Below, in pieces: positions 23,205 to 36,100 of a DNA stretch of 64,000 bases. The position numbers and the translations under genes are program-made. This stretch comes from Scatophagus argus. Taxonomy: Eukaryota; Chordata; Actinopteri; Scatophagidae. The stretch lies in NCBI RefSeq assembly GCF_020382885.2, contig NC_058494.1, positions 25,920,012 to 25,984,011 of the forward strand. The letters run 5' to 3'. Each line of letters begins with the position of its first letter. The first letter of the stretch is position 1. The notes under the pieces are model-generated. The model did no database searches. It worked only from the letters and a program-made list of their open reading frames with translations, and was not told where the DNA came from.

Positions 23205-24224
23205 TATGACACACAGGGTTTCTTATACAAGTAAAGACTATAAACAAGTCAACATGGAAGGTTCAGTTGCAACACAAGAATGTCTAAAGTCCAGCACAGT
23301 TTGTGCATCCCAAAAATAAACCTGAAGATCTACAGCAGCAACATTTCTCTTTTGTCTTCTTGGTTTCAGTCGCTGACTTGCAGGATTTCTTCTCAAGATT
23401 ACAATCATGTTTAACCTTCTGCTGTTCCATACGCAGCAGCTGAGCAGCACTACACCCACACGTTGTTTTGTAAGACGATTAAACCCAGAAAGACAAATAA
23501 GAAACGTGTAATGAACCTCTTCAAAGGGAGAACTGCGCTCTGCTAACATCTAAGTGAGCGGGCCTTTCCAAATCTCCACCAGGGCCATTATGATCATGCT
23601 GTGCAGCCCAACCCTAAACACACCACCGTCCAACAAGGCCTCCTCTCCAAGCACAGAAATGGCTGTGTCATTACAAGAAGATAACTGTGACTAAGGCTAT
23701 TAGCTAATTGATGGGCTGACTGTGTCGGTTCCTGCTGCGGCTGGCCGTCCAGGCCGACGCAACAAAGCGAACACACTCAGCTCTTGTTAGAATCGTTTCA
23801 GACTCCCACAAAATCCCACAAAAAGTTTCGTTTGGAAGAAGAGGAGAAATAAAAAGATATCCCTGCATACTAAAACACAGAATAAATACAATTTGCTATC
23901 ATTTATGTGTTGCACTTTAATTTTGAAAGCACATCTAAACTCCCAGTAAAGAAAATACAAATCTGCTGTGAGATGAAACGGCAGCCAAATGCCCCCTCCT
24001 GCTGGGCTACAACCCAAAACCGTCTGCCTCCGAGGCCATGGTCTGACTTACAGTCCCTCTGCTGTGATAGTATATAAAATGGAAACAGGAATTTATTTCA
24101 TAGCTGTATATAAACACTATGATTCATCAGATAATGCAGGAAGCTGACTTGTAAACTGGACATACCAGGGACAAAACCTCTCGATTATCTGTCAGCGCTG
24201 ATAACACGTGTATGGAGAACGTCG

Positions 24225-24629
24225 TGGGACAGTGTGGGACAGCACGGGACAGTGTGGGACAGTGTGGGACAGTGTGGGACAGTGCGGGACAGTGTGGGAC
24301 AGTGCGGGACAGTGTGGGACAGTGTGGGACAGTGTGGGACAGTGCGGGACAGTGTGGGACAGTGCGGGACAGTGTGGGACAGTGTGGGACAGCACGGGAC
24401 AGTGTGGGACAGCGTGGGACAGTGTGGGACAGCACGGGACAGTGTGGGACAGTGTGGGACAGTATGGGACAGTGTGGGACAGTGTGGGACAGCACGGGAC
24501 AGTGTGGGACAGTATGGGACAGTGTGGGACAGTGTGGGACAGCACGGGAGAATGCAGGACAGTGTGGGACAGTGTGGGACAGTGTGGGACAGTGCGGGAC
24601 AGTGTGGGACAGTGTGGGACAGTACGGGT
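24225..24629. repeat. 10-bp minisatellite, about 40 units
   Basis: Tandem GGGACAGTGT units. Variants fall almost only in the AGTGT half (AGTGC, AGCAC, AGTAT, AGCGT, AGTAC). Since 10 is not a multiple of 3, each frame cycles through all phases and codes a 10-residue repeat without stops, so long open frames on both strands are artefacts. Unit variants show a six-unit (60-bp) higher-order period between 24251 and 24370. Confidence 0.97.
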
Positions 24630-27600
24630 TAAGTGTTTTAATACAGAGCGACTGTGTGTATTAATGCATGAAGTACACGAGTTTCCCTCCGTGGTTTTGG
24701 GAGAGCAAACTGCTGTCTTTGTGCACAGTTGACTCCTCAGAGAGAACAGAAACGCTCCCTGTGGATTCCTCCTCATTAAAACAAAGGACGAATCAATGAT
24801 TTCTAAACCTTCTATTTATCCAGGAAAGGAATTTGCTGAGCAGTCAGGCTTCTTCTGCAGAAAGGCTTTACAGTCTCTCATCTCTCAGATTCATACCTTC
24901 ACACATATTTCCATCTGAAACGTGATGTGAAACAAACTTTTCTGTGAAAGGTCTTGAGTTGAGGTTTTCATGCCTTCTTCTTCAAGATGACATGATGACA
25001 CGATGTTGATATGGTAACTCATCTGGGCAGGTCTTTACTGACACCCTGTGGTCACTTGTGGTACTGCAGTGCAGCCACTCACTATTTATCACACACACAC
25101 ACAGAGTGCAAAACTCTAAAAATCAGACCTGCACGTGTCTGCTGCCACCCAGTGGTCACATAAACTACTGCAGCAATTCCTTCGTATTTCCTGTTATCAA
25201 CACCACATGATGTGTGTGTGGGCGCTTCTCTGCTCTTTAACACACACACACACACACACACACACTGAAGCATCAGTCGCTCTTACAGAACTACTAATGG
25301 CTTTCCTCACTCTCCTGCACCTCCCTGAGCTGCTCCTCCTCCTTCCTTTCGTTTTCACTCGTTTCCTGTCTCCTTCCCTCCATTTTCTTTGGTCCACTTT
25401 CTTTAATGACAGTGATGCAAAAGGATGATGTGTTTTTAACCTGCATGTTCATGTTTGAGAAGTGAGCGAATACAAAATGTAAAAGAAGGAATAAAAATGT
25501 TGGGAAAACATACAGTATTGTTTGCTTGCTCAGGATTCGGAAGAAACTTTGAAAAATGAATCAAACTCAACGCACAGTGATGCCAAATTAGTCAAAAATT
25601 CAATTTCCAAATCTTGGTAAAGATTAAAATTGATTTACCATGTGATGAAATATAATATGACTCCGCCTCTGTAATAAAAACTAATACCATATGATTTAGT
25701 GGCATGTGGAGGTCAATTAATGTTTCTGCCATGTAGGGCATGTCGAGATGGTTCTGCATCACATTTACTCCACTGCAGGGGCCTCCTGGAGGACACATTT
25801 ACATCTGGGACACTTAAAGGCACTTTTGAGTCGTAACTCACAAAAGTAGGTGATTTTAAGCAGAATGAGGACAAGGTGAAAAGATCATCCTGACCGTTGT
25901 GAGCTTCACCCTGACCGCCACAGACAAAACATCCTGGAGATGGTACTGCAACGGGACTCCAAGTCCTGAAACCGGTTCTTCAATGCTTAAATCAAGACCT
26001 GAGAATGTGTGTGTGTGTGTGTGTGGGCACGGAGCCCACATGCGTCACAGTGTGTGTCAGCATGACGCATTTAGTCCTGCATCAGCTAGCTGTTACAGAG
26101 AAGGAGAGGAAGAGCTCTGATTTATTCTCTTGAACACATAAAATCAAACACGCATCACAGATAATGAGATCACTTATCAGCATCGACACAAGAGGGCAGC
26201 AGTTTCCCACTCACACTCCTCCTCCCCCGCCTCCTCACACTACAGTTTGGTTCACTGTGTGTATGTGTGTGTGTGTGTGTTTATCAGTCAAAGAACCATC
26301 TGACCTTTGATCAAACTGGCCGATCGGGGAAATAAAGGAAAGGAAGCAGCGTGAAAGGGATGAATGGTGGAGAGGTGACGACTGCTGTAAATTAAGCTCG
26401 GCAAACAGTAGAATTTCTCCCATTTGTTCAAACATTTTAAACAACCTTTGTTTAAATGCTCCAGCAAACCAACATAACTGCTGCCACACAGAGACCAGTG
26501 TTTGTCACCGTTTTACTCCTGCACTTCCATCGACTGAATCAACTCGTGTGACAAATGCTACAGTTGAGTTAATAAAGCTCAAACAGCAGGTGTGTGTTAA
26601 GCTCCGGAAACCAAATCACACTCCATTAAACAAACGAACCTCCAGCAAAGGAAAAAATGCTGGGCAATCGTACAGTCACATGGATTTATCACCTGAAGCT
26701 GCAAAGCTTCACACATGGATGTTGCTACAGAGAAGCTACAGACTGTAAAACGTCGAGGCTTCACGCGTACGTTCAACCCGGCAGCGCAGAAGATCTGCAC
26801 AATCAGTGCAGTTTAAAGGCAGATGAGTGTCACCAACCACATGCGAACTCTGGTCACAATCTGGTCAAACAGTGACCTCTCACCAAATTCTTATCAGTTC
26901 ACCTCTGAGTCCAAGTTTGTGCCAAATCTGACAAGATTCCCTCAAGGCTTTCATGAGATGCTGCATTCACAAGAACAGGATGAACGGACGTACAAACATA
27001 AAGCCTCCAGCCACGGGTGTCAGGGGGAATAACATTACAGAGGAAAGGAAGGAGTGATGAGGGATACATGCAGGAACAGGAGGTAAAGGGAAAGAAGCTG
27101 TAAGAGGGGAGGGAGGGAAAGAAAAAGGAGGAAGATGGACAAATGGAGAGGGGAACGAGAGAGGAGGAGGAGGATAAATATTAAAATGAATGATGTGCGC
27201 TCTTCAGTCAGAAGTGCAGCTGGCAGCAGAGTGTCGTCGCCAAGCCAGCAAAACAGACTGACTGATGCTGGCACTAATACAACACAACAGAAAGACAGTT
27301 ACTGAGGGAGAGACGGGGACAAAGACCAGGTCAGGGACATTTTACTTTTTCCCTCCTCTATCAAGTCTCCGCGTCGTTTAACACTGATAAGGTTTTCTCA
27401 AACACATTCTGGAGGAAACATGATTGCTGCCTGTGCGTGTTCATGTACTGCACAACAGCCCACGAGGGGCTCAGGGTGGACGGCGGGGACACAACAAACC
27501 GGCTTCACAGAACTGGTGACGACAAAAGCCAGCTCTTGCATTGCTTCACGTCATTTGTATCGAGGCCAAAAAGCTGCACTTGAAGCCAACGGCCAATGAG

Positions 27601-29591
27601 TCTGTTCTGCACCTGCACAAAAGAAAAAGCGTCCTGAGACACCAGAAGTCTGGGACTGCAGATGGACAAACTGTTTCAGCTTCAGTTGGTCTTCGGTTGC
27701 TTCATTCCAGATGTTGGAATGATCAATTAAAAACGTAACTTCAGCCATTTTCGTGCTTCGTTCACCTCCGTTTCTCTTCTAGTGCACTGGCTCAGCCAAT
27801 CAGATTGATTTCCTTCATTGATGGGCTCTGATCCAATGTGCTCAACCGTACGCAGGACGCACCACGAGGACTAGGTCCACAGATGCTCGCCAATGGCCCG
27901 ACATGGGCCCCTCCACCTTGACCACCTCTTTGTGACTCCAGCACAGTTTATAAATGCGGCGTTTTATTTAGTCACAGAAATGTTGTGCAGGAATCGTCGT
28001 GCTGAGATCCGTCTCCGTGTGCACAGATCCTACACACTGCGCATTGTGTATTAAGTGTACTAAAGCATATTTCCATGTATCGCAATCGGTTTCTTCTAAA
28101 GGCAAGATTCTATCGTCCATCACTGGACTGTCAGCGTGATGTGTGATGTGTTCACTGTCGTTGCCGCTCACTTTGCTTCTTAATTATGCTGTCATTTGGT
28201 AAGAAGACCTTTTAATGAAGGCGGTTAGATGTGTGTGTGCTCACATTAAAAAATAATAACTGAAACCAACTGTTGGAATAATTTGTCCTCGCTGAAGGGT
28301 TTTGAATTTTTTAAATCTCAGTGTTTTAATGAGGTCTGTCTCACTCCAATGACACCACAGGATCCAAAGAGACCTGCTCTCACTGTGAAACGGTACACTG
28401 ATACTGATGCGAGTTTTGTTGCGTGTGTTTAATGCTGCAGTCCAATTGTGTTTGGATTATTTTATTGCCATCTGCAAGGCAACAACATCACCTTTTGTTT
28501 TAACCTGCTTCCACTTGAATACATGAGGCAGTCAACTCTCCCCTCTGAGCCTGCCACAACCTCTTTGGGCCTCACATTTTCCAAACCACAGGCTTTCTCA
28601 GCCTACTAGTGACCTTGAGGAATGTCACTGCCTAAACAAAAAAACGCATCGACAGAACCGACCAGGGCGGTCTCTGGTTTGTACGGTGGTCAATACAGTT
28701 CAATGTACTCTAGCTTAAGCATGTTTCTGTCATTGGTTGCGCAGCTGCTTCCTTAATTTTCTCATATATTGTCTATTTTCATATGTTTTCTAAAGTTGCA
28801 GCAGTGTGTTGTGCAGCCACCTTGACTGGATTTGGAAAAATCAAACAAAAGCATGGAAGACATATGAGTTGCAAGCTGTAATTTAAGAAGTTAAAAAGTA
28901 TGAGTAAATATGACTGTATAAATAATATTTCAGTCCAATAATTAAAACAGATGGTGAAGAAATCTAAAGCTCTGTGCTTACTGCGGGTTTTCTTTCTAAC
29001 TAGCCTCAGCTAGATCTCGTCCATGAGTGGACGTACGGCTTCTTCTGTGCGTTAATAGAAGAAAAAAGAAGTTCCTACATGGAACTGCTGACATCAAGGT
29101 GTGTGGATTATGTTGAGCAAATGGGTCGTGATTTGTTTGGCTTTGAGCACCACAAATGAAGTGTCATCTACTTCTATTATATTCAAGAGAAGGCAGATGT
29201 CTCTGCAGCAGATAAAATACGTGTTTCAGAATGTGCAGTGAACTGTCCCTTTCCAACTGTTGGACGGACTGCCCTGAAATAAGGATTGTGACCAGGTTAG
29301 TACAAAGCTAACGACACCCCACTGTGTGTTTGGCGCTCATTAGCATGCTGATGCTCAGAGCGCTTCAGCGTCTCAGAGCGTCTGAGTCATGGGTCTCACT
29401 GAACTCGACTGGTCCCAGAGCCGGCAGAGACCGGTGACCCGGCAGAGACCGCACACATGCTCTCAGTCACAGTTAGAGGGGAATAATGGCAGGGGACAGA
29501 TGAGTCGCTGCAGTCATCCGTCCTGTTGCAGCATATGCCAGTTGGGTGCAATCAATCGGTTATCATGGACCACCTGAGAGACTTGAGGGGG
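24630..29591. other. Intergenic stretch without a recognised gene
   Basis: I see only short frames, (CA)/(GT) runs (25241-25264, 26005-26022, 26260-26280), a purine-rich block at about 27035-27180 and, around 29230-29360, fragments resembling the repeat at 62.1-62.96 kb. No coding exon is recognised. Confidence 0.5.
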
Positions 29592-29740
29592 GGTATTAAA
29601 AGATCCATCCATCCATTTTCTATACCGCTTATCCGTCAGGGTCGCGGGGGGGCTGGAGCCTATCCCAGCTGACTACGGGCGAGAGGCAGGGTTCACCCTG
29701 GACTGGTCGCCAGTCAATCGCAGGGCCGGTATTAAAAGAT
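29592..29740 (-). mobile_element. Very short retroposon insertion with 13-bp target-site duplication
   Basis: A 123-bp insert (29605-29727) is flanked by identical 13-mers GGTATTAAAAGAT at 29592-29604 and 29728-29740. It begins CCATCCATCCATTTTC and continues CCGCTTATCC, GTCGCGGGG, CTGGAGCCTATCCCAGCTGA. Read on the minus strand it ends with an (ATGG)n tail, the typical 3' end of a common fish LINE-derived repeat. It is therefore a 5'-truncated retroposon in minus orientation; the exact LINE family is not certain. Confidence 0.85.
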
Positions 29741-32428
29741 AGGAGGCGCTATTAAAGGGGGAGAGACAAACAGTCACACGGGGCCAAAGGGTAATAAAAT
29801 CTATCTAACCTATCAGCAATCTTTCCAACCGTGGGTCTGCATCATGGCAGGGCAAGTGGGGTTTTTATCTGTCGTGTCCAATAAAAATCAGGCCCCCCAC
29901 CACCCCCAGGCTTCACTGACACACCTGGTCTCATCTGCAGCTGGGTCAGCAGTTGTCTGCCTGCCCGCCTTTCTGCTTGTTTATCCGTCATAAAAAAACA
30001 TAAATAAACGAGGGAGTATAAAGTCTCTGTCTCCCTGTACAAAGCTCAGGGGTCACGATGTGGGGCCTCGCGGTGTCCGTCGGCGGGAAAAAGCTCAGTT
30101 GTGTGAGCTCACGTTAACAGAGTCAGCTCAGGTAACATTCAGAGTGAGTAGCCCACATGTTCTCATGGCACCCGAGTTCAGTTTCATTTCACTGATTGCT
30201 TCCTCCTCTCTGTTTGAAGGTGTGTTAGCCAGTCAAATCAACTGCTGTGGACTTTGATTGCAGGAAAAGACCTGCAGACTCTCGGTCTTCCATGACTCAC
30301 TACTGAGAGACACTGAAGTTCATTTTAAAAAAATGCATGTGGTAACTGTAAAGTTTCCCTTGATGTCACCAACATTATGAAAATCATGTATCGTATTAGT
30401 GGTGTCAGTGGTCTCAGCCCGCAAGACCTGAACAGGACATAAAGCAAATTAAAAGTCAACATTTTAAAGTGTAAGTCAGGGCTGAGAAAGGAAAAACAAT
30501 TTCTCACATTTCAGACCAAACTGAACTCCTAAATGCTGTTCAGAGACTTTTCTTGCCTAGCTGGCAAAGGTCTCTCCAGTAAGTGATTGTCAAATCCACA
30601 AATACAACTCGTGTTGTTCCCGACTTGTTTCTCAGAGACGCACAATCAATAAAGAAAAAAAGCTATTGATCTTCTCAGCTGTTTGAATCACTTTTTTTTT
30701 TCTACAAAAAGCTCCGGCACTATTCAGACACAACGTATTGATCTGGTAATAAATCTTATAGCTTCTCATCCTTTAGCTCTGCTCTTTCATGTTTGGATTG
30801 AAAAGAAGAAGCAGAGCACACGCTGAAAGCTTCTGCTCAGGAAAATCATCTAAGTTTCCGTTCATCCAATTTGTTCTTCTTTGTTTTGTTTTTGTTAACA
30901 ACACAAAATGGACTGGACTGACTCGTCTCCTTCTGTTCATTTAATCTGCCACCACAGCACACATCCACCAGGTTTTTGATAAAACGTCCAGCAGTGTTGA
31001 CCCACCCACCACATTATATCCTTATAGGGTAGCTTCAAATTGGGACCATTTATCTTCGCTTGAAAGAAATCTTTGGAAAACACTTCCTTAAACATCTTAC
31101 AAAACCTGATCGATGTCTGAAGTTTTGCCTGCCTCGAGCTGCTTTGAGACTCACTTATCAAAAGTGTTGAACGTCAGATGGCTTTTGTGGCTGTCAAATA
31201 CTTCTGTCTGACATGCAACCTAATGTGACTCTCCTTTGCAAGCACGTACTCACCTCAGGTCTTTTCCCATAAAGACTTTGCCTCCACCCTGTATTTGCTA
31301 ATTATGTCTCAGATGAACTGGGACCTTGTTAGGACTGCTAGATCCCAGATATGATTACTGCAATTAGTGCTGAACAATAGTAATTATGTTTTATGGCTCT
31401 TCCGCTGTCTCTAGGTAACCTTTGTTTGGTAGGTAACGATAAGCTGAAGGAGTTTTGCACATATGAGATATGAGGTGTGCAGGATAATGAATGATGTCTC
31501 TATGGGAAACAGGTGGAGGAGGTGGGAGGGCGAGAAGCAGACGGAGGGATGGACATATAGATACACAGATGGAGGGAAAACACTTGATGTTCTGACGCAA
31601 GCTGATCAACTGATGCTGCGAGTTAAATTACCATCCGTTTTCGGCTTCAGTGCACCACCTTAACTGTAGTTTAAAGCTGTGCTAAGATCAATGTTTTTTA
31701 TATGGATTTACTCTAAATCAAATGACTACATGCGACATGAAAGGGGTCACCTTTCCAAACCCACCACCATCCAATCGTGCAGCAGTTTGGCGTCTTTAAC
31801 CTAATATATTTGGCTTTTCGTTGCTGCCTGGACATGTTCTCTCCTGCATACCCTTCACCGACATCCCTAAAGAGAAGCGACTTATGGTGGGCGTCCAGGC
31901 TTCATGATGTAAACGCCCACATTTTCTTCATAGGAGATGTTAGTTTACTGGCAATTGAAAACAACTGCCTTAAAAAAGTGATTGTTCTGGTGCATCACAA
32001 GCCAGAGATCATAGTAGAAATCTGACAATATTCAGCAGTTTAATGCTGATTTTCTACACAAATCCATCGGATCGATTCAGCACCTCATTTGGCAGGGATT
32101 TCCGTCTCTGCATAGACACGAGTTTAGTCTGGCAGCACACGCTTGTTTGAGGGGGAAAAGGGTGGTGCTGCTGGTGGTGGTTGGCCTCAGTTGTGTGAGA
32201 CGTCACCACCACCTGCTAAGCGGCGAATTGGACCTCTGAGATGGTCCATCTTGACTTGACTTTTTGATTTTTGAGTTTTGCTGCCAATTGTAATGATGAA
32301 TAGAATATAACAGAATAGAAAAAATTAGAAATTCCAAAAAATTGTAACATTGTAAAAAAAAAATAATGCAGCTCCTGCCCGTCATGACAATAATGTTTCC
32401 TCAACAGTATAAAGTGAACTGTACTCAC
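29741..32428. other. Intergenic or intronic stretch without a recognised gene
   Basis: AT-moderate DNA with only short frames. If the exon at 32429-32821 belongs to a longer minus-strand gene, its downstream exons should lie here or further left, but I could not identify any. Confidence 0.4.
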
Positions 32429-32821
32429 TCCCACTGTTTCCTCCTGGCCTGTGGCGTGTTGTGCAGCTTGTGCGCCTGGTGGGCCAGGATGACATCACGG
32501 TGGTCCACCAGTCCTCCCCTCCGGCGGATCGGCGGGACCGTGGGGTCATTGCTGCTGGTAACCAGGGACGTGGAGCCCCGGCCGGAGCGAACCCCGTAGC
32601 CACCCCCTCCGCCGATAAAGGGCACCTCTCTGTACTGGTCCACCCGGACGTCATAGACGGCGTGATAGTAGGTGGGGTTGGGGCCCACGCTGCTCCCGCT
32701 GATTGGGGGAGGGTGGCAGCGCAGAGGCCGGTGGAGGCCCTGAGACGAGGAGGAGCAGGACGGAGTCTGGGGCCACACCACCGAGCCGCCATGGTCCTGA
32801 CAGAGAGGGGACAGCATGGAG
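32429..32821 (-). CDS. Unrecognised conserved-looking coding exon (130 complete codons)
   Basis: On the minus strand a (TCC)n-type pyrimidine tract ends CCTCCAG at 32822, followed by an open 393-bp stretch that stops at a good donor GA|GTGAGT (32429/32428). Codon third positions are overwhelmingly G or C in one frame only, the mark of teleost coding sequence. That frame includes an ATG at 32817 (MLSPLCQDHGG), then SVGPNPTYYHAVYDVRVDQY, a Gly-rich linker and HRDVILAHQAHKLHNTPQAR ending RKQWE. No signal peptide, membrane segment or enzyme motif is visible; it looks like a basic, Tyr/Pro-rich cytoplasmic segment. I do not recognise the family. The ATG may be the protein start, with a 5' exon upstream, or an internal Met. 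Confidence 0.7.
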
Positions 32822-33029
32822 CTGGAGGAGGAGGAGGATGAGAGGAAAGAGAGGAAAGAGCAGTCGATTAATTAAAAGAACATTCATTACTTCAGAACAG
32901 GCAGTGGTTAGTGCTGACAAGATGAATGGATTAATCAATTTTTTCACAACTGAAGGTAGCACTGCATTTTATCACACTGAATACATTTGATTCAGTTAGT
33001 TTTGGTTCCACATTGCACAAATGTATTCA

Positions 33030-33160
33030 GACAGGGGTTGGTTCTCAGGGTTTGGGCTCGGCCCCTGACTTCCAGTGAAGGGAAATCTTAATGCTTCAGC
33101 ACACCAAGACATTTTGGACAATGCTATGCTTCCAACTTTGTGGCAACAGTTTGTTGAAAA
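33030..33160 (+). mobile_element. Tc1-like transposon fragment C
   Basis: It is nearly identical to bases 14440-14555 of copy B, from GGTTTGGGCTCGGC through GTGGCAACAGTTTGTTGAA. Both ends are lost. Confidence 0.75.
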
Positions 33161-36100
33161 CTACCTCTGATTATCACTGAGAGGACTGAATTATGGTGAA
33201 AATAATAACAGCAGATATCTTCCCATAAGCAGCCACACACTACAGAGCTTCAGAGAGTTTCTTCAGAAGCAGCTTGTGCGGGGGAAAAAAACTATTTACT
33301 GAACATGTGCTTCAAGAGAACACATTTCTGTCAACACAACGTTATTAAAGTAAAGGATCCAGAGTAAAGCTAAGAAACACATCCTGCAGCACACAGTTTG
33401 CATCCTGTGCCAGTCGAGCAGCTCACTGTAATCAGCACTGATGTTGACTCCATGCTTACAGCCCTGGTGCCAACGTTCATGGTTCACTTTTTTTGAGGCT
33501 TGTCGTCCATCTTGAATTGTGTCAGTGGCACCATGTCACAATGTAGCAGCCATCTCTTCCATGACACTGGCCATTGCTGTAGGAGCTTGTTGGCACTGGA
33601 CATTAAAAAGTTAATTAGGCCTTTTGCAGAATCTCTTAGAGGTTTAGAGTCACTTGTGGCTGGTGTTGTAATTAAACTGGGGGGGTTTAGCAATAACCAC
33701 AAACCCCTTCATGTTCATGTTTTCTCCTCTTTTTGTTTCCATGACACACACACACACACTAAACTGTGTGTGAGAAGTGGAGTTTTCACTCTTCTCATTC
33801 AGCTCTTCTATATTTCTAGTTTATAACAAATTTGTTGCATCTGTCGCAGCTTTCAGACAAAACTCTTCAAGCTTTTAATCAGGCAGCTCTGTGCTTCACG
33901 AGTCAGAAGTGAATATGAGCCAGAGGGCAACGTCTGAAAGAAAAGTAAAACAATATCTTTCAGGCTTAGTAAAGAGAAAACAAAAAGAGTGAGAAAAGGT
34001 GAAGAAAAAGACTCCACATGGAGAGCGAGCACATTAATAAACCAGACATTCAATAAAAGTGCAGAGGACAAACAACAATGAGAAGCAGGAAGGGAAACAG
34101 AGGAGAGAAAAAAAGAGGGCTGGACAGGAAGATAAAAGCAAAAGACTCTTAATTAAACGCCCACAAAGACTAATGACACTAAACTGGCATTTCAATTTTT
34201 ACTAAGCAATTTTTGCAAAAAAAAAAAAAAACCCTCTGTGGTGTGTGTGTGTGTGTACGTGTGTGTGCGCGCGCTGGAAACAGCGTTTTTTTTCCCCCTC
34301 AGCAGCTATCTGCTGAGTGTGCATTACACATTATTTCTCCCTGACACGGTGTGTGAAGCGGCGGCTAATTCACAGAGACAGACGCACACACACAGATTTA
34401 CGCTCACACGCTGCAGGTACAATGATGAGACATACTGCTATGGTAAGGACTTTGTTTGGTGGAGTGTGTGTGTGTGTGTGTGTGAGTGTGTGTGTGTGTG
34501 TGTGTGTGAGTGTGTGTGCGCCGCAGGGCTCGAATAACTCGGGTCTGGTTGTATTAGCGATAGCAGCAGAGAATATAATGCAGAGCAAGGACAAACCACA
34601 CAACTAACATGGACACAGAGGACTCACAGAGAGGGGGGGCAGAGGGCTGATGGACAGACGCGGGACGAGGACAGAAGAGACCGAGTGGTTGATTGAGGAG
34701 AAAAAAGTTGGACATTTAGGGGAAAAACATGCAACCAGCTCTTAGACTGAAGACACAATGTGGAAGGTACAGAGGCAGCAGAAGGACTGAGGGAGACATG
34801 ATGATGTGGAAGAAGGACCAACTGCTGAGAGGGAAAGACCGAGCACAGTCATGCAGATGAAGCGAAATCCTTTCTCGCTTTCGGTCGTCCCCCGCCTCCC
34901 CCAGAGACTGACAGCAGAGGAGACGAGCAGGCTTCTGCATGTCTGAAGTCCTGCTGCTACGGAGTGTGAGTGAAGCCTCACAGCTCCACACTGCATCCAC
35001 AGCTGGGACTGAGACGACCCGAGGACCAAGAAGCAGCCATTGGGTTTAGGTGCTCAAGGCGTTTTAAAAGAGCTTCAAGACTGAGCTGAAACAGTCAATA
35101 AGTCAAACGCATCAGCACGCCATAATCAAACAGGAAGCAGCAGCGTAGTCTGATCTTCAGATGTTAACCTGCACAAAATGAGGTTTTTAACAGTAATCCA
35201 ACACTGGAAAGATGCTGGGGGACACGAAAGGGTTATTTGTCCAAACATTACTCTAAAGAAATAAAACCTCAGCAGACCACTTTCAGATGCTGTGCCAGTC
35301 ATTCTAGGCTTTTCACGTTATGACGTTTGGACAAGTAGGAACAGATGGAGTCAGGTGACTTTCATCATGTGACCCACAGCTGCAGTTTGGTAAGGCTTAA
35401 GCATAAAGAGGAGCTGATTGGGTTGAGGAAACGTGTGCACTTTCACTTATCTTAGTAAGTCGAAAGCTTACTAAGCCGTGCAGCTTGAAAGCTGAAGTTA
35501 GTCACATGACTTATTCAAACGCCATTTGCTGACACCAGGCTGGCCAACCTTTAATCACTTCTTCTTTAGTTACTGCGCCATTAAAAGTATTGCAGCTGCA
35601 TGTGGGTTTTTGGTTTGCCTTTGTCTCGACTGACAGGCTGCCACGTGTTCATCCAACCATCAGCTTCACTCTGCTGCCCAAAAACTGCACGACAAAATGT
35701 TCGCTCAGGACACAAAAGAAACGGATGTTGTTTTCCCTCTGACGGTCTGCGCTTTGGGCCCAAAATTAAACTGCTCAGTCAGTAATTCTGGAACAAATAA
35801 CTGAATAAATTCATCCATCCTGCTGACGTCAGAACCTTTGGTTTCCAGCGTGACACCAATAAAAACAGCAGTGGAGGCTCAGCTGGCTGAAGCGACCGTG
35901 ACTCACCCTCAACCTGCAAACTGTGGTTTAATCCAGAGTCACTTTTCATAGGACGCTTCCAGTATTCTGTCCTGTCTCTTTAAAGTTGTCCAAACGTAGA
36001 GGTGGTGATATTTGTGTGCCGAGTGCACAGAAACACAGACGTTTCAGGAGAGGCAGAGCAGGTTTGGTGCATTTTAAGAGGGACGGAGAGGAGAAAAACA

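Noticed and set aside
24127..24776. Long repeat-protein frames on both strands
   Set aside because: They are produced by the 10-bp minisatellite; all phases lack stops.
32382..32792. Alternative minus-strand frame starting MAARWCG with a strong Kozak context
   Set aside because: The overlapping frame with G/C third positions and natural composition is the better coding candidate; this one is Arg/Pro/Thr-rich and runs past the donor.
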